From assembly GCA_963682175.1 (NCBI GenBank), contig OY821779.1:6956501-7020500 (forward strand): a stretch of DNA of 64,000 nt, read 5' to 3'. Numbering within the stretch: position 1 is the first letter of the stretch; every line of letters begins with the position of its first letter. The stretch is from Triglochin maritima. Its lineage: Eukaryota > Streptophyta > Magnoliopsida > Alismatales > Juncaginaceae. The notes beneath the pieces were generated by a model. The model worked only from the letters and a program-made list of their open reading frames with translations, made no database searches and was not told the origin of the DNA. A program made the position numbers and the translations under genes. Positions 18,159 to 30,961 of the stretch are shown one piece after another.

Positions 18159-18612
18159 AATCCTGCGAAAATTACGTCTTACACACTTGAAGGAACACAA
18201 TGCAAATGATGAAACGAATTCACATGAGGGATTAGCTTCGAGGCGAATAAGGTCATGAGATCGAGAGATTCGGGAACTTACAGCGATTTGGCCTCGATCG
18301 GTTGACTTGTTGGGGAAAGGAGAGGAGAAAGGAAGGGTTTTGAGGGATCCGATGCTGAGGAGGTTAAGAATTTGGGTTTATATTAGGGTAGTGAGATGTG
18401 GGTGGAATTTGGAACGCTGGATGGATTCAGTTGTGGAGATTTGAGGGTGGTTGACTGCTGGTGTGATAAACAATAACATTTATATTTCCCAAAAAAAAAA
18501 ACATTTTGCATCTTAAATCTTGGTACCATATTTGATTTTTTTTTTGGTATTCAGCACCAAGTTCTGCGCGATATCAGTAGATCACTCGATATTCATTTGA
18601 TTTTATTCAGAT

Positions 18613-19123
18613 CAGGGTTAGGATCAATTACTAACGAGTTAAGCACAAGCAAAAAAATTCACTTGATGAGATAAACGAGCCAAAATGAGCCGACCATGTT
18701 CGCTCGAGACCTGATTATTTTATCCAATGATTGTTTAACTCAAATATTCTATCCAATTAGTCATTTACCAAACTCATTACTCATTTATTAACACATTTAC
18801 AAAACTCAACAACTCATTCAACAAAACAAACCAAACCAATAACTCATTTAATAAACCAAACCCAGATACCAAACCCTTCCCTCCCAAATCAAATCCTCAC
18901 CCTACGTCTACTCACCAGACCAAACCCTACCTCATCCTCCCCATTGCCCCTCCTTGTCGCCCCCCTCCTCGTCACCGTCCCTCCTTGTCGCTCGTGAACA
19001 GAGGTCGAGCCGAGCACGGGCGGAGTTTTCTGGTCGAAATCCTTATCGAGCGGCGATCTTTTTCTTAACGAGTCGAGCTCGAGCATGCTCAGCTCGCTCG
19101 TTTAGAGATCAATTACACTCCTA
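18613..19123. mobile_element. hAT-like non-autonomous element, 511 bp
   Basis: It is flanked by the 8-bp duplication ATTCAGAT (18605-18612 and 19124-19131). The ends are weak inverted repeats: left AGGGTTAGGATCAATTACT, right complement TAGGAGTGTAATTGATC. Subterminal CGAG/GCTCG motifs are abundant (GAGTCGAGCTCGAGCATGC near the right end). No coding capacity. The exact first base is uncertain by one. Confidence 0.65.
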
Positions 19124-19554
19124 ATTCAGATCGTTTTGGGATTTTTCTCTATATAAAATTAAATTTCTATCAAACAAAAAATTAACCTGCAAATTGTCAA
19201 CGTTCTTTGAACCGCAACTACACTATTTTATGTTTTGGAAGTTTGGTGGAGAGGTGAATATGCTAGTATGAGTTTTTTTTCATACTTGGTTGATACTTGT
19301 TTCAACAAGTGACACATATTCACGTGTAAAAAGGTAATTACTTTAAAAAATGGTGAAAGGAAATCACAGGGCATTGTAACTCACATCGGAAGCAAGATCA
19401 ACCAAGTAAAATTTCAGCCATACCAAGCATATCTCAAGAGTTTGTGGATCGTCAATTATGGCTGATTAGTTAAGATCCTTAGTCTTGACATAGTGAAGAT
19501 CAAGGTTCAGAAATGTGGGATGCAGATTCGATGCGGCGAGATACCGCATCTGAC

Positions 19555-19970
19555 TAGGGGTGTCAACGGATGTTTGAAATCCGGAAATTCATTTGGGTCC
19601 GGTTCGAAAAATACGGTCCGAACAATATCCGATCTGAATAATATTCAATTCGTGTAATATTCGGGGCATATGAATGCGAATACGAATAATGATACATCAC
19701 ATTCAAATAATATCCGATCCGAGATTTAATATTCGAATACGATATCAGCATTCGGATTTTGTATTCATATCCGAAACATATAGAATTTTTAAAAATATAA
19801 TTATATTTTTAATTATTTTTATATATAGAAATATACATCATCCAACTTTTCTATATCATACATATATATTCTCATTGAAATTATGTTAAACTTAAATGTA
19901 TCATTTAAAATATAATATAATAAAACTTAATAAATTTCTTTTGTGGATTTGAATACGAATATCTTTGTGG
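19555..19970. mobile_element. truncated hAT-like element starting TAGGGGTGTCAACGG
   Basis: The left end TAGGGGTGTCAACGGATG is typical of plant hAT non-autonomous elements. It is followed by subterminal ATCCG/CGGAT and CGAATA motifs that fade by about 19.97 kb. No matching right end or 8-bp duplication was found. Confidence 0.45.
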
Positions 19971-21186
19971 ATTAAGCTGTGATAGCAGTTTAAAGAATTT
20001 TAGGAATTTTTGTTTATGTTCAATTTCTATCAATTTAATTTTAACTTTGGCAAATTATGTCTACCATACTTCTACCTCGGCCTACACGAGCCTCAATGGT
20101 GGTGATCGGAGCGTTTGTCGCAAATGGGGGGTTTAGATTTTTTTATGAAAATATTCGTTTTACATAAATTTTGTACAATAAAGGTATCTTAGAGGGCAAT
20201 TTGATAGTGATCTACATATTTAAAAGATTAAAAAGTTTGCTATTTATTATTAAATTAGATTTTCAATTCAACAGTGCTCTGGGTAATGGTTTTGCCGTTG
20301 CTTGGACCTTACCGAAAAGTGACTCGAGTAAGAAAAAGACTTAAGAGGTTGAGAAAGAATGCAATAATTATGAAATAACAAATAAATCATATAGATGTGT
20401 CGTTTTATTACTTAGTATTAGACTTAATATTACAACTTAATGTTACTTTTTGTAATCTCCAAATTCAAATTCAATATAATTCTCTCGTTCACGTAGTTTT
20501 CAATTATCATTTTCGTGTAGTAATTTTCATCATTATGTTTGTTATAACTCGTTTTTCCTTACTCCATAAATAACAAGTTATTATAATACTTCGATAATGA
20601 TGAAATGCAACTATTATCCTCTCAAATCTTCATGTGTTTATTCTATTGTTTCCAACGGTAGCAAATTATTTAGATTTTGGAGCCCTAGAGTAATTTAGCT
20701 TGTGGTAAAATAAGTCCCACGTCAAATATGATCGTTTCCAAAGAAACTTGTATCCATTGAGGCAAATCAGCCAATGGTATCAATTATAAAAAATAAAATC
20801 ACAACTGCAAGTTGACAAGTTGAAACACAATCTCAAATAAGTCGGAGGAAATTAGATATCGATTCAATATTATGATCTCACGAATACAGATCAATGCGAT
20901 TTAATTACTGATCATGGAAGGATGAATGTTCGACTGCATACTTGGGACAGAAACCAGAAATAATTGGATGCAGTAAATACAATAGCTAATAAAGATGGTT
21001 AAACGATTCTGCTAAGAGATTCACATCTGTCAGCCACGAGACTTTGAAACAAATCAACAACAATCCTAGGCTGATTCACAAACTAGGCAGAAAGGTTTCT
21101 TCTTATGGCATCGTAACTTCATGAAGACCACTGATGATATTCAAGAGGGTGAAAACTCATAAATGAAATCTTGCACGTCACCTCCC
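19971..21186. other. AT-rich intergenic, mL41 3' side
   Basis: No gene-like open frame, RNA gene or bounded element is seen. The right end should contain the 3' UTR of the mL41 gene. Confidence 0.5.
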
Positions 21187-23068
21187 TTATTGGGTAGAAT
21201 CAGCAGTGGTTTCAGAGGTTGCATCTCTTGCGATTTGCGCAACATACGGCTTCAACTGTGCAGGAAGAAACACAGAAAGCATCAAAAGATTGTGGCATAA
21301 TAATCACAAAAATAACAATAAATTTATATTCCGATTCATATTCGTAGTAGATGAGGTGATTGCATGGTTATGAAGAAGCAAGGTGAAACAAACATATGAT
21401 AAATCAAGAAAAAGTTCCACAGTAAAATTCTTTGATGCACTTGAAGCTCTGAAGCAAATAAACTAGGAAGTTGTGATCATATCAAATTTACTTTAAAAGA
21501 ACCACAGGTGAAGAACAGAAGGAGATTTACCTTGAAGTCAGTTAAATCAGGAACAACATAGCGAGGCAACTTTTCATCCACCACGACATAACCACCTGTA
21601 CCAGACAGTTTGTCATGCTCGACTCAAATTGGTTACACATACGACTGCTTCTATATCAAGAAACATGAATTACTGTATCATCACATGTTTGTGAAGTTTG
21701 TTTTCCTTGAAATTAAAAGATCAATAAGAGAGTAACTATAAGTGCATTTTGCAGGACTTTGATGTCATGATAGTGTGTAACACTACAAATTAAGCTTTCT
21801 AACAACCTTAAGTTCAAAATCTGTGCATGAACTATACACAAAAAAATTCGTGAAATGGCAAAATTTGCAGACATTTGTTAGATACTTTTTAATATAAATA
21901 CAGATTATTTTTTTAAGCACCCATTAAGATCAAATGTTCAACTCGAGTTAATAGAAATAGGGAGTATGGGGCATAAATGACGGAACAGAATTATAGTTTA
22001 CTGGAAAATCCATCAAGTTTGCCATACTGAAGATAATGAACTGACGATCTATCATTTTTTTAAAAATTTTAACAGCTATATGCATGTTGCAAGAATAGCA
22101 TAAAGAATTACAGCCCTATAAGCTATAAACCTATTTTTTTCCAAAAAGGAATTCCAAATACCGACATAAGCTTTTATTAGTGTTCAACTTGCTTTCAATT
22201 TTAACTTCGTTTTCATCTAATCAACAAACATCAAATCTATATACATGACAATAACTAATGATAAGCAAGCAAGATGACAACATTGCAGGGAAACACGTCC
22301 CAGTTGGTTTCAGGAGTATTACACCAATTGCAGATTACAGTTCATACATGACAGTTTTGCTTTTGTTTGAATACGATATTAGGACAGGGAAACTATTTAG
22401 AACATTTTGACTATTTTCAATGTAAATCAAAAGTATCTCATTTAAAAAACAAGTAGAAAACTAAATGATTGCTTGCACTGGTAGTGAGCACAAAAAATTC
22501 ACATCCAAGCAATCATTCACATCTCAATTCAGAATCCAACTTGAAAGTCCACTTCTTGAAGGTTCAAAGCTATAATTCGCCTAAGTTCAGCAACTGTGGT
22601 TCACATAAGTCGCCCCCAAGCGCTGATCATTGGTCGTATAATTACAGACAACTACCACCTCATGTAAGATTGAAATCGAGACAGAAAATGGTTTTAGTTC
22701 TCCGAGTTGAAATTCTTAAACAACAACCCACCGAACCAATTCCTTAGAACCGGTTTCCACATCTCAATCCAGGACATTCTCCTACATACACTAATCCAGG
22801 CCACTAAAAGGATATACATCTTAATTCCTCCAACGCCAGTTCCACAAGTTCAAACAGAAATCGGTTCCTTACGCCCCTAAAAGGGCATGAAAATCGAAGA
22901 AAGGATGGAAAAGACGAGACCTTTGCGAGTGTGGAAGCCAGTGGACTTGCAGTTCTTTCCCTTGTAGTAGTCCCGCGGGGCCCTCTTGGACGAGAGGATT
23001 CCCAGCGACGACGTCCTCTTCCGCCTCATCACCGCTCTTCCGATCCCCATTATCAGACCCAACGCCAT
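21187..23068 (-). CDS. mL41: mitochondrial large-subunit ribosomal protein mL41 (MRP-L27 family)
   Basis: Three exons, 22921-23068, 21531-21595 and 21187-21255, join in phase to about 93 residues. The N-terminal part (MALGLIMGIGRAVMRRKRTS) is basic and suits mitochondrial import. The core, SKRAPRDYYKGKNCKSTGFH then TRKGGYVVVDEKLPRYVVPDLTDFKLKPYV, is the signature of the mL41 family, formerly called MRP-L27. It is a structural component of the mitochondrial ribosome large subunit. Length is normal for plants. The first splice junction splits a glycine codon (AAAG|GT ... CAG|GTGG), and the last exon carries a poorly conserved Thr/Ser-rich tail. No neighbour relationship is suggested. Confidence 0.92.
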
Positions 23069-24861
23069 GCTCTCCTCCTCCTACTGTCAGAAATGGAGTT
23101 TGGTTTGGTGTTCGGCTGGGTTGGATCGGACTGGATCTCGGGAGGTTGCAGAAGTCGCAGCGGCTAAGTTAGGGTTCTGTCGGGGCTTAAGAAATAAATA
23201 AGGTGTTTTACTATTATATTTTTTATGTATTTTTTTTTGGTGAACAAGGTTTGTTTTAATTTTTTTATAATGAGATGCGATTAGATTAGAGTTATCAAAT
23301 TCTGCTCCAGCTCGGATGCTGGCTCAATGTTCACTCAATTTCGTTTGAATCATGGTTTGAATTGGTTGGTAATGAGTCAAACACGAGCAAATAAATCAAC
23401 TCGACTAACTAAACGAGCTTAGCACGAGCAGACTCTGCTTGCTAAGTGCTCGATTGACACTTGTTCGCTCGGATCTAATTCCTATATCTACTATCCAAAT
23501 TCTATTACACCACCCAATTACTCATTTACACAACCTATATAGATATCCAAATATCCAAACCCTAATCTTTTGGTTTATTTTTGTTTTGTCTTTTAAAATA
23601 AAAGGTTAAAAACTATTATTTAGTTTGATTATACAAATGTTGTTTTTCAATTTGTAGAAACTACTACTCTATTAGTACGTTTTATGTTTGAACTTGCACT
23701 TTAATTTACATATTTGGTTGGATAATTATATCTTAGTTTAGATCCTTTTATCATTAAATTGTTTTAGGATGTTATTCTACCAATTGGAAAACAAAAAATG
23801 GTAAGTAATAATATCTAATTAAGCATGAAAACCGCATCATAACGAGCAAACGAGTGAGCCGAGTGACTCACGAGCATGTAACAAGTCGAGCACAAGCTGA
23901 TTTTTCTGCTTGACTCGAGTCACAAGCGAGCATAAAAACTAAACGAGTCAAGCTCGAGCTGAGTCTACTCGCTCCTTTATAGCCCTAGAAAGGGTATTTT
24001 GTTGTTGGTTATGAAAATTATTACGAGTTATGGTTAGAATCATGTACCATGTCACCATGGCCATATTTGTTTTCGTGCAATTTGTCATTGTTGGTGCAAT
24101 ATATATTACATTCTAGATTGTGGATTGTATGACGAGTGGATGCATTCGTTCTTTGACTGAAACATTTTTGTCTGTCATGCAATATTTTAAAGCAAGTCTC
24201 ATAGGTCGATTTGGGTAAACCAAGTAAGTAAGCATATCTTTTAAGATTCGGGTTTGCAAGACCTTTTTACTGAACATGTCAGGGTCGGGTTGCACCTACA
24301 TAGTTAACGTCTTTCTTAAACGGGTCTGGTCAAACCTGACCCGTTTGTTAGGTCTAAACATGTGGAATTAGTCATCTTTTTTCATTAAGAACATTGCAGC
24401 GCACTTGGGGTTTTTTAGAAAGATCAAAAGGTCATTATATTTGTATTAATAGTAAATAAAGTTACCATTTTCCAAAATGAGGAATGTTGTTGTGCCTTTG
24501 TTAGGGTCACAACTCGCCCCAGAAAACACACGACCCGCATTGCAATCTGACCTACCTCTTAGTGGGTTACGGGGTAGGTTGGCGGGTTCTCCTATATCAA
24601 AAATATTAAAATACTGAAAATTCAAAATAAATAAATCTAAATAACAATATATTTTAGTAAATTAATGAATTTATGTTTGGGTTGGGACTTGGGAGGTTTA
24701 GATTAAGTTATAATTTGGTAGATTGGGAATTAATAATAAGTTAAAGAATAAATTTAGGAGTCATAAGATTATATATTTATATGTGTACATAGTATTATTA
24801 ATATTTTATTTTGGCAGGTTAGCGGTCTGGGTTTTCGCTCAATCTTAACCTGACCCACTAA
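23069..24861. other. intergenic, mL41 upstream, with a degenerate hAT-like patch
   Basis: The first few hundred bases should hold the mL41 promoter. From about 23.28 to 23.99 kb the sequence repeats ACGAG, GCTCG and CGAGC motifs and begins and ends with loosely matching TAGAGTTAT / complement TAGGGCTAT. It resembles the element at 18613-19123, but no convincing 8-bp duplication was found. The rest is AT-rich with no gene seen. Confidence 0.45.
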
Positions 24862-25758
24862 GAGCATATTTAACAGCGCCCGGGCTACCCTTGGGCGCCC
24901 TGCACTCTCTCTCTGCCACGTCAGCTTCTCTCTCTGCCACGTCAGCTTCTCTCTCTGCCACGTCAGCTCACCCAACCCACCCAAAAAATCTCATTATCCA
25001 TGCCCAGGCTACCCCCACCCACCCTACACGCTCTTTCATCCACATCATTTCTTAATTAAACAAATTTAATTCTCACACAACATTTAACAAAATACATTAT
25101 ATATAAATCTAATTCTAATTACATTATAATTTTAATTCGCGATATACTTATTATTACTATTAATTAATTAACAATATTAATCACTATTAAACACAAAATT
25201 TTGAATATTTGAAATTTGAATATTTGAATTTCGAAACGCGCGTGACTGCACAGTATACGCGTGATTGCACAGTCTACGCGTGAATCAAAAGTAGTCCGCG
25301 TGAATCTACGGTATACGCGACGGAGAAGGACAACCCGACGGAGAAGGATCAAAAAGTAATCGATAAACTTCTCGCCTGGGCAGAAGAGAATGGGTACGTG
25401 TAGTTTGATGTAGTCCGTATTTCGTATGGTTTGTATTTCCCTTAGTTTGTATTTCGGGTTGTAGTAGTCCGTATGGTTTGTATTTCCCTTTAACATATGT
25501 TTCATGTGGTTGGTTGTATTTCGTATTTTATTGTTGTTATGGTATTGTTGTATTAATTTTTTTTCTATTTAACTTGAAATTGTTGGTTCTGGAAATTTCT
25601 TAATTTTAATCACTTACCCAATCCATTAATAACAAAACCAAAACTAAAAAAAATTCAAAAAAAAAAACCAATGGGAGGGGGACACGTGTCCCCCTCCCAT
25701 GGGCGCCCGGGCGTCTGCCTGGGACGCCCACCGCCCGGGAGGGCGCCCCGCCCGTTAA

Positions 25759-25797
<39 letters not shown>

Positions 25798-25826
25798 CGG
25801 GCGGGGCACCCCCGTTAAGGGTGCCC
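24862..25826. mobile_element. TIR element with TAA duplication, 965 bp
   Basis: Left end GAGCATATTTAAC and right complement GGGCACCCTTAAC form an imperfect inverted repeat. TAA stands on each side (24859-24861, 25827-25829). Inside lie GCCACGTCAGC repeats near the left and very GC-rich sequence with a run of 34 G (25760-25793) near the right. A related element with the same end pattern is at 62308-63104. The 3-bp TAA target suggests a PIF/Harbinger-like non-autonomous element. No transposase is present. Confidence 0.5.
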
Positions 25827-25859
25827 TAAGGAAGCGGATTGTCAAGTTGGTGAGTTAAC

Positions 25860-26260
25860 AGGTTTTATTTTCTAAATGGATTGTAAATTGCGATCTTAAT
25901 CCAGATCCACTAGCTGAGGTTTTGCCGGTTGATGGTGCTCTATTTACCACCTTATCCTTTAAGTTACAATTGTAAGGTAGTAGATGTAAACATGTAAGTG
26001 ATTTGACGGATCTGTCTCTTGGATTGGTACTCTTGTGTCCTTGAAGATCGTGTCGCATCTTGTCTTCCATATTATCCACCAAGCATAGACTAATGGTTGC
26101 GGTCTGAATCTTGTTGTGGCTTTTTAGTAGTTTTCGGAGTTGTGCTTGGGTGTTTGTTCTCATTCATGCTTCCTTCAATATTTCAATTTTCACATGTGCG
26201 GGGACAACAAAGAAGTAGGTGGTCTATTGTTTCGTCAGAGCACTCCCTCAATGAGGGTGA
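25860..26260 (-). pseudogene. possible remnant of an L1-type LINE reverse-transcriptase end
   Basis: On the minus strand, frames with stops read DETIDHLLLCCPRTCENW near 26.2 kb and, further on, a tryptophan-rich WWIIWKTRCD-like stretch. This resembles the zinc-binding tail found after plant L1 reverse transcriptases. The resemblance is short and broken, so the call is tentative. Confidence 0.35.
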
Positions 26261-26299
26261 AAGAAAGTCGTGGGAACGCCCATACATTGGTTTTTTTTG

Positions 26300-27029
26300 T
26301 TTTAATTAGTTTTTGTTTTTTATTTAGTTGTAAATAATTTATTATGCAGATAGGGAGATTAGATTTTCTTTATTTGATAAAATAACATAATTTTTCAACA
26401 TTCTCTTTTCCACTTCTTTTGGAAGTCAATCCTTAATATAAAAAATAAAAACATATTTAAAATGATTTAAAAAACAACAAAAAGATTGTTGTAATTAATT
26501 TAATAATGTTAATTAAATTTGACAAATTTAATTAGAAATTACATTTTCGTAATTATTTTTCTTAAATTTAATTTATGATAAATAAATTATGTGATATAAT
26601 TAATTGGAATTGTGGAAAATTAAAAATGATGGAAAATAAATAATGTGGAAGTGAGAGTGTTGATGTGATTAGGTTGACATTTATGAGTAAATTGTGGTTG
26701 ATGGGTGAATAGTAGAAAGAGAGAGAAGAAAAATATCATGCTGATGTGACGAAAAGAGAGTGTTGATTTGACTAGATTGACATTTAGATAAATATCATGG
26801 CTGGGGATGACCTCGTAACCACATCCAAAAGAGTTGTCATTTATGACATTTAATTTTCTGACAATACAACTTTAACGGAATACAACTTGGGTGTTGATAC
26901 ACGGACGCGCTCCACGTCACTTGCCACATTAGCAAACGTGGGGAATCTTCCCATAAAGAAGAATCATGATTTGTGGATTTTTAAATCATCAACAATTTAT
27001 GATTCCCGATAAAAGTAAACGGTTTGTTT
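26300..27029. other. AT-rich intergenic
   Basis: Very AT-rich sequence with no gene, RNA gene or bounded element recognised. Confidence 0.5.
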
Positions 27030-27490
27030 CCAAACAAAGTAGATTTCCAAAAAAGGGACACTACTGTCCACATTCGTGTCTAGAATCAATCCAGAGTTGT
27101 GTCCAGAGTCAGTCCATAATCAGTCCGAAGTTAGTCCAGAATCGTGTCCATAATATACATTATGGGATGATTATGGACACATTCTGGACTGATTATGGAA
27201 ACATTATTTATGGAATGATTCTAGACTCATTCTAGATACATTATGGACTGATTCTGGATACATCTTCATGGACTGATTCTGGATACATCTTCATGGACTG
27301 ATTCTGGAATGATTATGAACACATTCTTTATGGACTGATTCTGACACATTATGGACTGATTCTAGATAATTATTGACAGAATTCTGGACACATTCTAGAA
27401 TGATTCTGGAAACATTCTTTATGGACTGATTCTGTCACACCATGGGCACATTCTAGCCTGATTCTAGATACATTCTGAAATGATTTTAGA
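27030..27490. repeat. degenerate minisatellite of about 22 bp
   Basis: Imperfect copies of a unit like GATTCTGGACACATTATGGA recur along the stretch. One sub-block (GGATACATCTTCATGGACTG) is duplicated near 27.25-27.30 kb. The array runs up to the left duplication of the hAT element at 27502. Confidence 0.7.
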
Positions 27491-27501
27491 CACATCATAT
27501 T

Positions 27502-28142
27502 TAGGGGTGTAAGCGGGGCGGGGCGGGTTTTTGGTCCACCGCTACCCGCCTCGCATAAGTTAAGCGGGTATGCGGGGCGGGGCGGGTTTTTGGTCCACCG
27601 CTACCCGCCCCGCATAAGTTAAGCGGGTATGCGGGGCGGGGCGGGTCGGGTCGGGTCAAAAATAAAAAAACCGCTACCTGCCCCACATAAGGATGGACTA
27701 GGTGAGGCGGGGCGGGTTATGCGGGTTTGGCGGGTTTTTTAATTTTTTTTTGATTTTTTCTAAGAAAAATAAAAGAACATCAAAACTTGAAAAATAGTAA
27801 TTACTCATTGTATTTTTTGGGAAATTGGATGTGTGTTGAGTGAAAAACTAGACATTTGGTTAGTGTTGAATAATGATTTGGTAAGGTGGGTTAATGGTTA
27901 TGAGTAAAATTGAAACATTAAAATGATTTTGGTATATAAAAATTAATAATATATTTGATTAGGCTGGTTGCGGGTTATGCGGGGCGGGTTGCAAGACAAC
28001 CGCAACCCGCCCCGCTTATTAGGCGGGTTATGCGGGTGGCGGGTAAGCGGGTTGGCGGGTAACATTTTTTTGTCCGCTACCCGCATTAGGCGGAGCGGGG
28101 CGGGGCGGGTTGCGGGTAAAATATTACCCATTTACAGCCCTA
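27502..28142. mobile_element. hAT non-autonomous element, 641 bp
   Basis: It has terminal repeats TAGGGGTGTAAGCGGG / complement TAGGGCTGTAAATGGG and an exact 8-bp duplication ATCATATT (27494-27501, 28143-28150), the hallmark of the hAT superfamily. The subterminal regions are packed with GCGGGGCGGG and GCGGGTA motifs in both orientations; the middle is AT-rich. No coding capacity. Confidence 0.88.
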
Positions 28143-28819
28143 ATCATATTGTCAAGATTCTATCCCGATGCAGTTGGTGTTGATGGGGTAGTAAGTAGAT
28201 CATGTAAAATTGTGTTTTATTTATCAGATCAGGATCTCCACACTTTACATCCACACCACCATTTACATCAAAACATATCAACCATTCATAACTCTTGAAC
28301 ATAATCATTACAAACACAAAAATACTAGACAAAAGAAAGTTATAAATCATTCATAACTCTTGAAAACACTACAAATACAAAGTTAGAAATTTTCAAGTAC
28401 TTATCAAACAAATTTAGAATAAAACTTGTACACTCCAAAATTGGACCACTCAACACATTCAAGTTTCATACACAACACAAAACCACCCACATCCACAACT
28501 AGGGGTGCACACGGGTTGGGTTGGGTTGGGTTTGGGCTCCAACCCGACCCAACCCGAAATTTTCGGGTTAGGAAAATACCCAACCCGATCCCGAACCCGA
28601 ACCCGAACCCGAACCCATTCGGGTTGAACCCAACCCGACCCGAAATTTTCGGGTTAGTTCGGGTTGGTTCGGGTTGGACCCGAAATTTTGGCACCAACCT
28701 AAAGCAAGCAACTATATAACTTCAAAAACACTTTAAAATCAAGAAAATATTGGCCGTGTTACTAACAAGCAAATAGACTGACATTAAATGAGCGGATGTC
28801 TCAGACAAAAGGAACAAAC

Positions 28820-30328
28820 TGTAGGATCGTGTGGGTTATGGGTCCACTAATCACTTTTAATCTAATCCCTAATTTTCTACTTGATTAAGCAAACAAATGC
28901 GCAGCGGAATAAACAAACAAGTAGATAAAGAAAGACAATGCAAACCACAAAAGACGCGTCGGTTTTTATAGAGGTTCGGCACCCCACCCGGGTCCTAGTC
29001 CTCTCTTGTAAGCTCCGCTCGACTCCGCGAGCTCCGCCTACGTCTTCACTAACCACTCCCCGTTCCGGGCCGGGAGAGAACGCCTTTACACCACAAGCAA
29101 CGCGAACAACCCTCGCTTGCTTGAATTCTTCCTCTCACAATCCGAGAGGGACACTTCGGGCTTTCACCGAAGTCCTTGCTTCTTTTGACAACACTTGTAA
29201 CTGAGTGGGATTCACTCTCTAATTGAGCACACTTTGAGTAGGATGAGTATATGATCAAATGTGTGAAGTTTAGGCTTAAAGAGTGTAGAATTGGGAGCTT
29301 TGAGGATTGAGGTTTCTCTCTAATGTATTGGGACAATTGGAGTTGGAGAGTTCTGTTAACAACAAGTCTTGATCCTCTATTTATAAGCTCCTAAGGTATT
29401 CTAGCCGTTGGGGATAGATTTGATTGGGTTTTGTGCAAGATACACAAAGCAGAAAGTCGGGCTGCAAATCTGTCCAGAACCGGTCGACCGAAACTAGTAA
29501 ACCGGTCGACCGTTAACATGATTTCAAAGAGAACGGTCGAACAAAAGAATATTCGGTCGGACAAACGAGCTAGAACTTAACTCTACTTAAGTTAAACGGT
29601 CGAACCAAAGTATGGGGCGGTCGACCGATAAGGGGATTCGGTTGAGACAAAGGTCAATCGGTCGAACAAGAAATGTGTCGACCGATAGCAGGGAATTTGG
29701 TTTCTGAAAATATGTTTAACCGGTCGACCGAAACAAGGTCGTCGTTCGACCGGTTACCGAATGTATTTTGGGGTTAAGTTTGTTTTATACGAATACGACC
29801 GTTATAGGAATACGACAAGAAAAACGGCCATATTAAAATCCGGGATCGGTCGACCGAAAAGGTAGAGCCGGTCGACCGGTAGAGTTCGGTAAAATCACTG
29901 TGGAGAGTCTGTTATAAACCGGTCGAACTGAGAACTGGTTCGGTCGACCGGTTCACACAGGAAATCTGGGTTTAAGTTTATAAGTGATTTCCGACTAAGG
30001 TTTGGGTGATCTAATGAAGTCCAAATAATGTGAAATTTCGTGTGTGACTTCTATAGGGAACCTATTGTGTATGTGATTGGTTTTTAACTCTTGTATGCTC
30101 AATTTACACATGTTCCTAAGACTCAAAATAAAATCAAGATTACAAGTCTTCATTTAGCTTTATTACAAATCTTGACTTGATTTCCTTCCTTCCATGAGTC
30201 TTGATCACCTGTAGAGGTTAGCACATGCAATATATATGCAATGCAATATGTGTGCTACTCTACATCATCATAATTAAGATTAGGTTAATTAAATCATCAA
30301 AACCTAGATTAAGGCCAAAAAGCCAACA
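28820..30328 (-). repeat. 3' LTR of the copia-type element
   Basis: 1509 bp, starting TGTAGGATCG and ending AGCCAACA on the plus strand. It carries TATAAATAG on the minus strand (29377-29385) and seven CGGTCGACCG palindromes, starting at 29481, 29503, 29618, 29721, 29847, 29869 and 29941. Confidence 0.95.
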
Positions 30329-30342
30329 ATCTCCCCCTTTTT
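30329..30342 (-). other. polypurine tract
   Basis: On the sense (minus) strand AAAAAGGGGGAGAT stands directly before the 3' LTR, the position and composition needed to prime plus-strand synthesis. Confidence 0.9.
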
Positions 30343-30961
30343 GATGATGGCAACCTATATCTTAATTCTATCTAAATACATGGAATTTGTATATGTAAAC
30401 TATGCATATTAATGCTCCCCCTATGGATGTGCATAGTTTTTGTTCAATTTTATGCCAAATTCCAAGTTACCCCCTTAATTATCTCTCCCCCTTTGACATC
30501 CATCAAAAATAATAATTATTTAAGACTTTAAGCATAGAATTTGGATGTCTTGTAATGAAGTTGCTCCCCCTAAATTTTGCACTTCATTACTCTAATAAAA
30601 GATATAACATTTAAGCTCCCCCTATCAATAAGGCTAAATGGAAACAATGAGTATGATGAAATTAAGTTCATTTAAGTTTCAACTTAAGCCTTATTCTCAC
30701 ATCCATTTAAAAAATTTGACATTTAAAATCAATGAATGTGGTAAATGATTTGCAATGAATGGGGTATATGATTTGCAATGAATTGAACTTCTAAAGATAT
30801 GACAATTTAGCATATAAACTAGATTAGAGCTAAATTTTCAGAAATTTCAAGGATAGAAATTTATACCAAACTTGAATCTTGATTAGCTCCAATCTTATTT
30901 GGTGATGCAACCGGATTCGAATTCGACGCTTTGGCTCATCCGGTCACCACCAATTTCCTCC

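Noticed and set aside
28901..28914. GCGCAGCGGAA in the copia LTR, matching the D-arm of tRNAi-Met
   Set aside because: It is on the opposite strand to the anticodon-arm match and is only 11 bases; the older LTR copy differs there. Not used as support.
28938..29204. 88-codon frame repeated in all three LTRs (MQTTKDASVFIEVRHPTRV)
   Set aside because: It occurs wherever the LTR occurs, lies in the presumed R/U5 part antisense to the element, and has no recognised domain.
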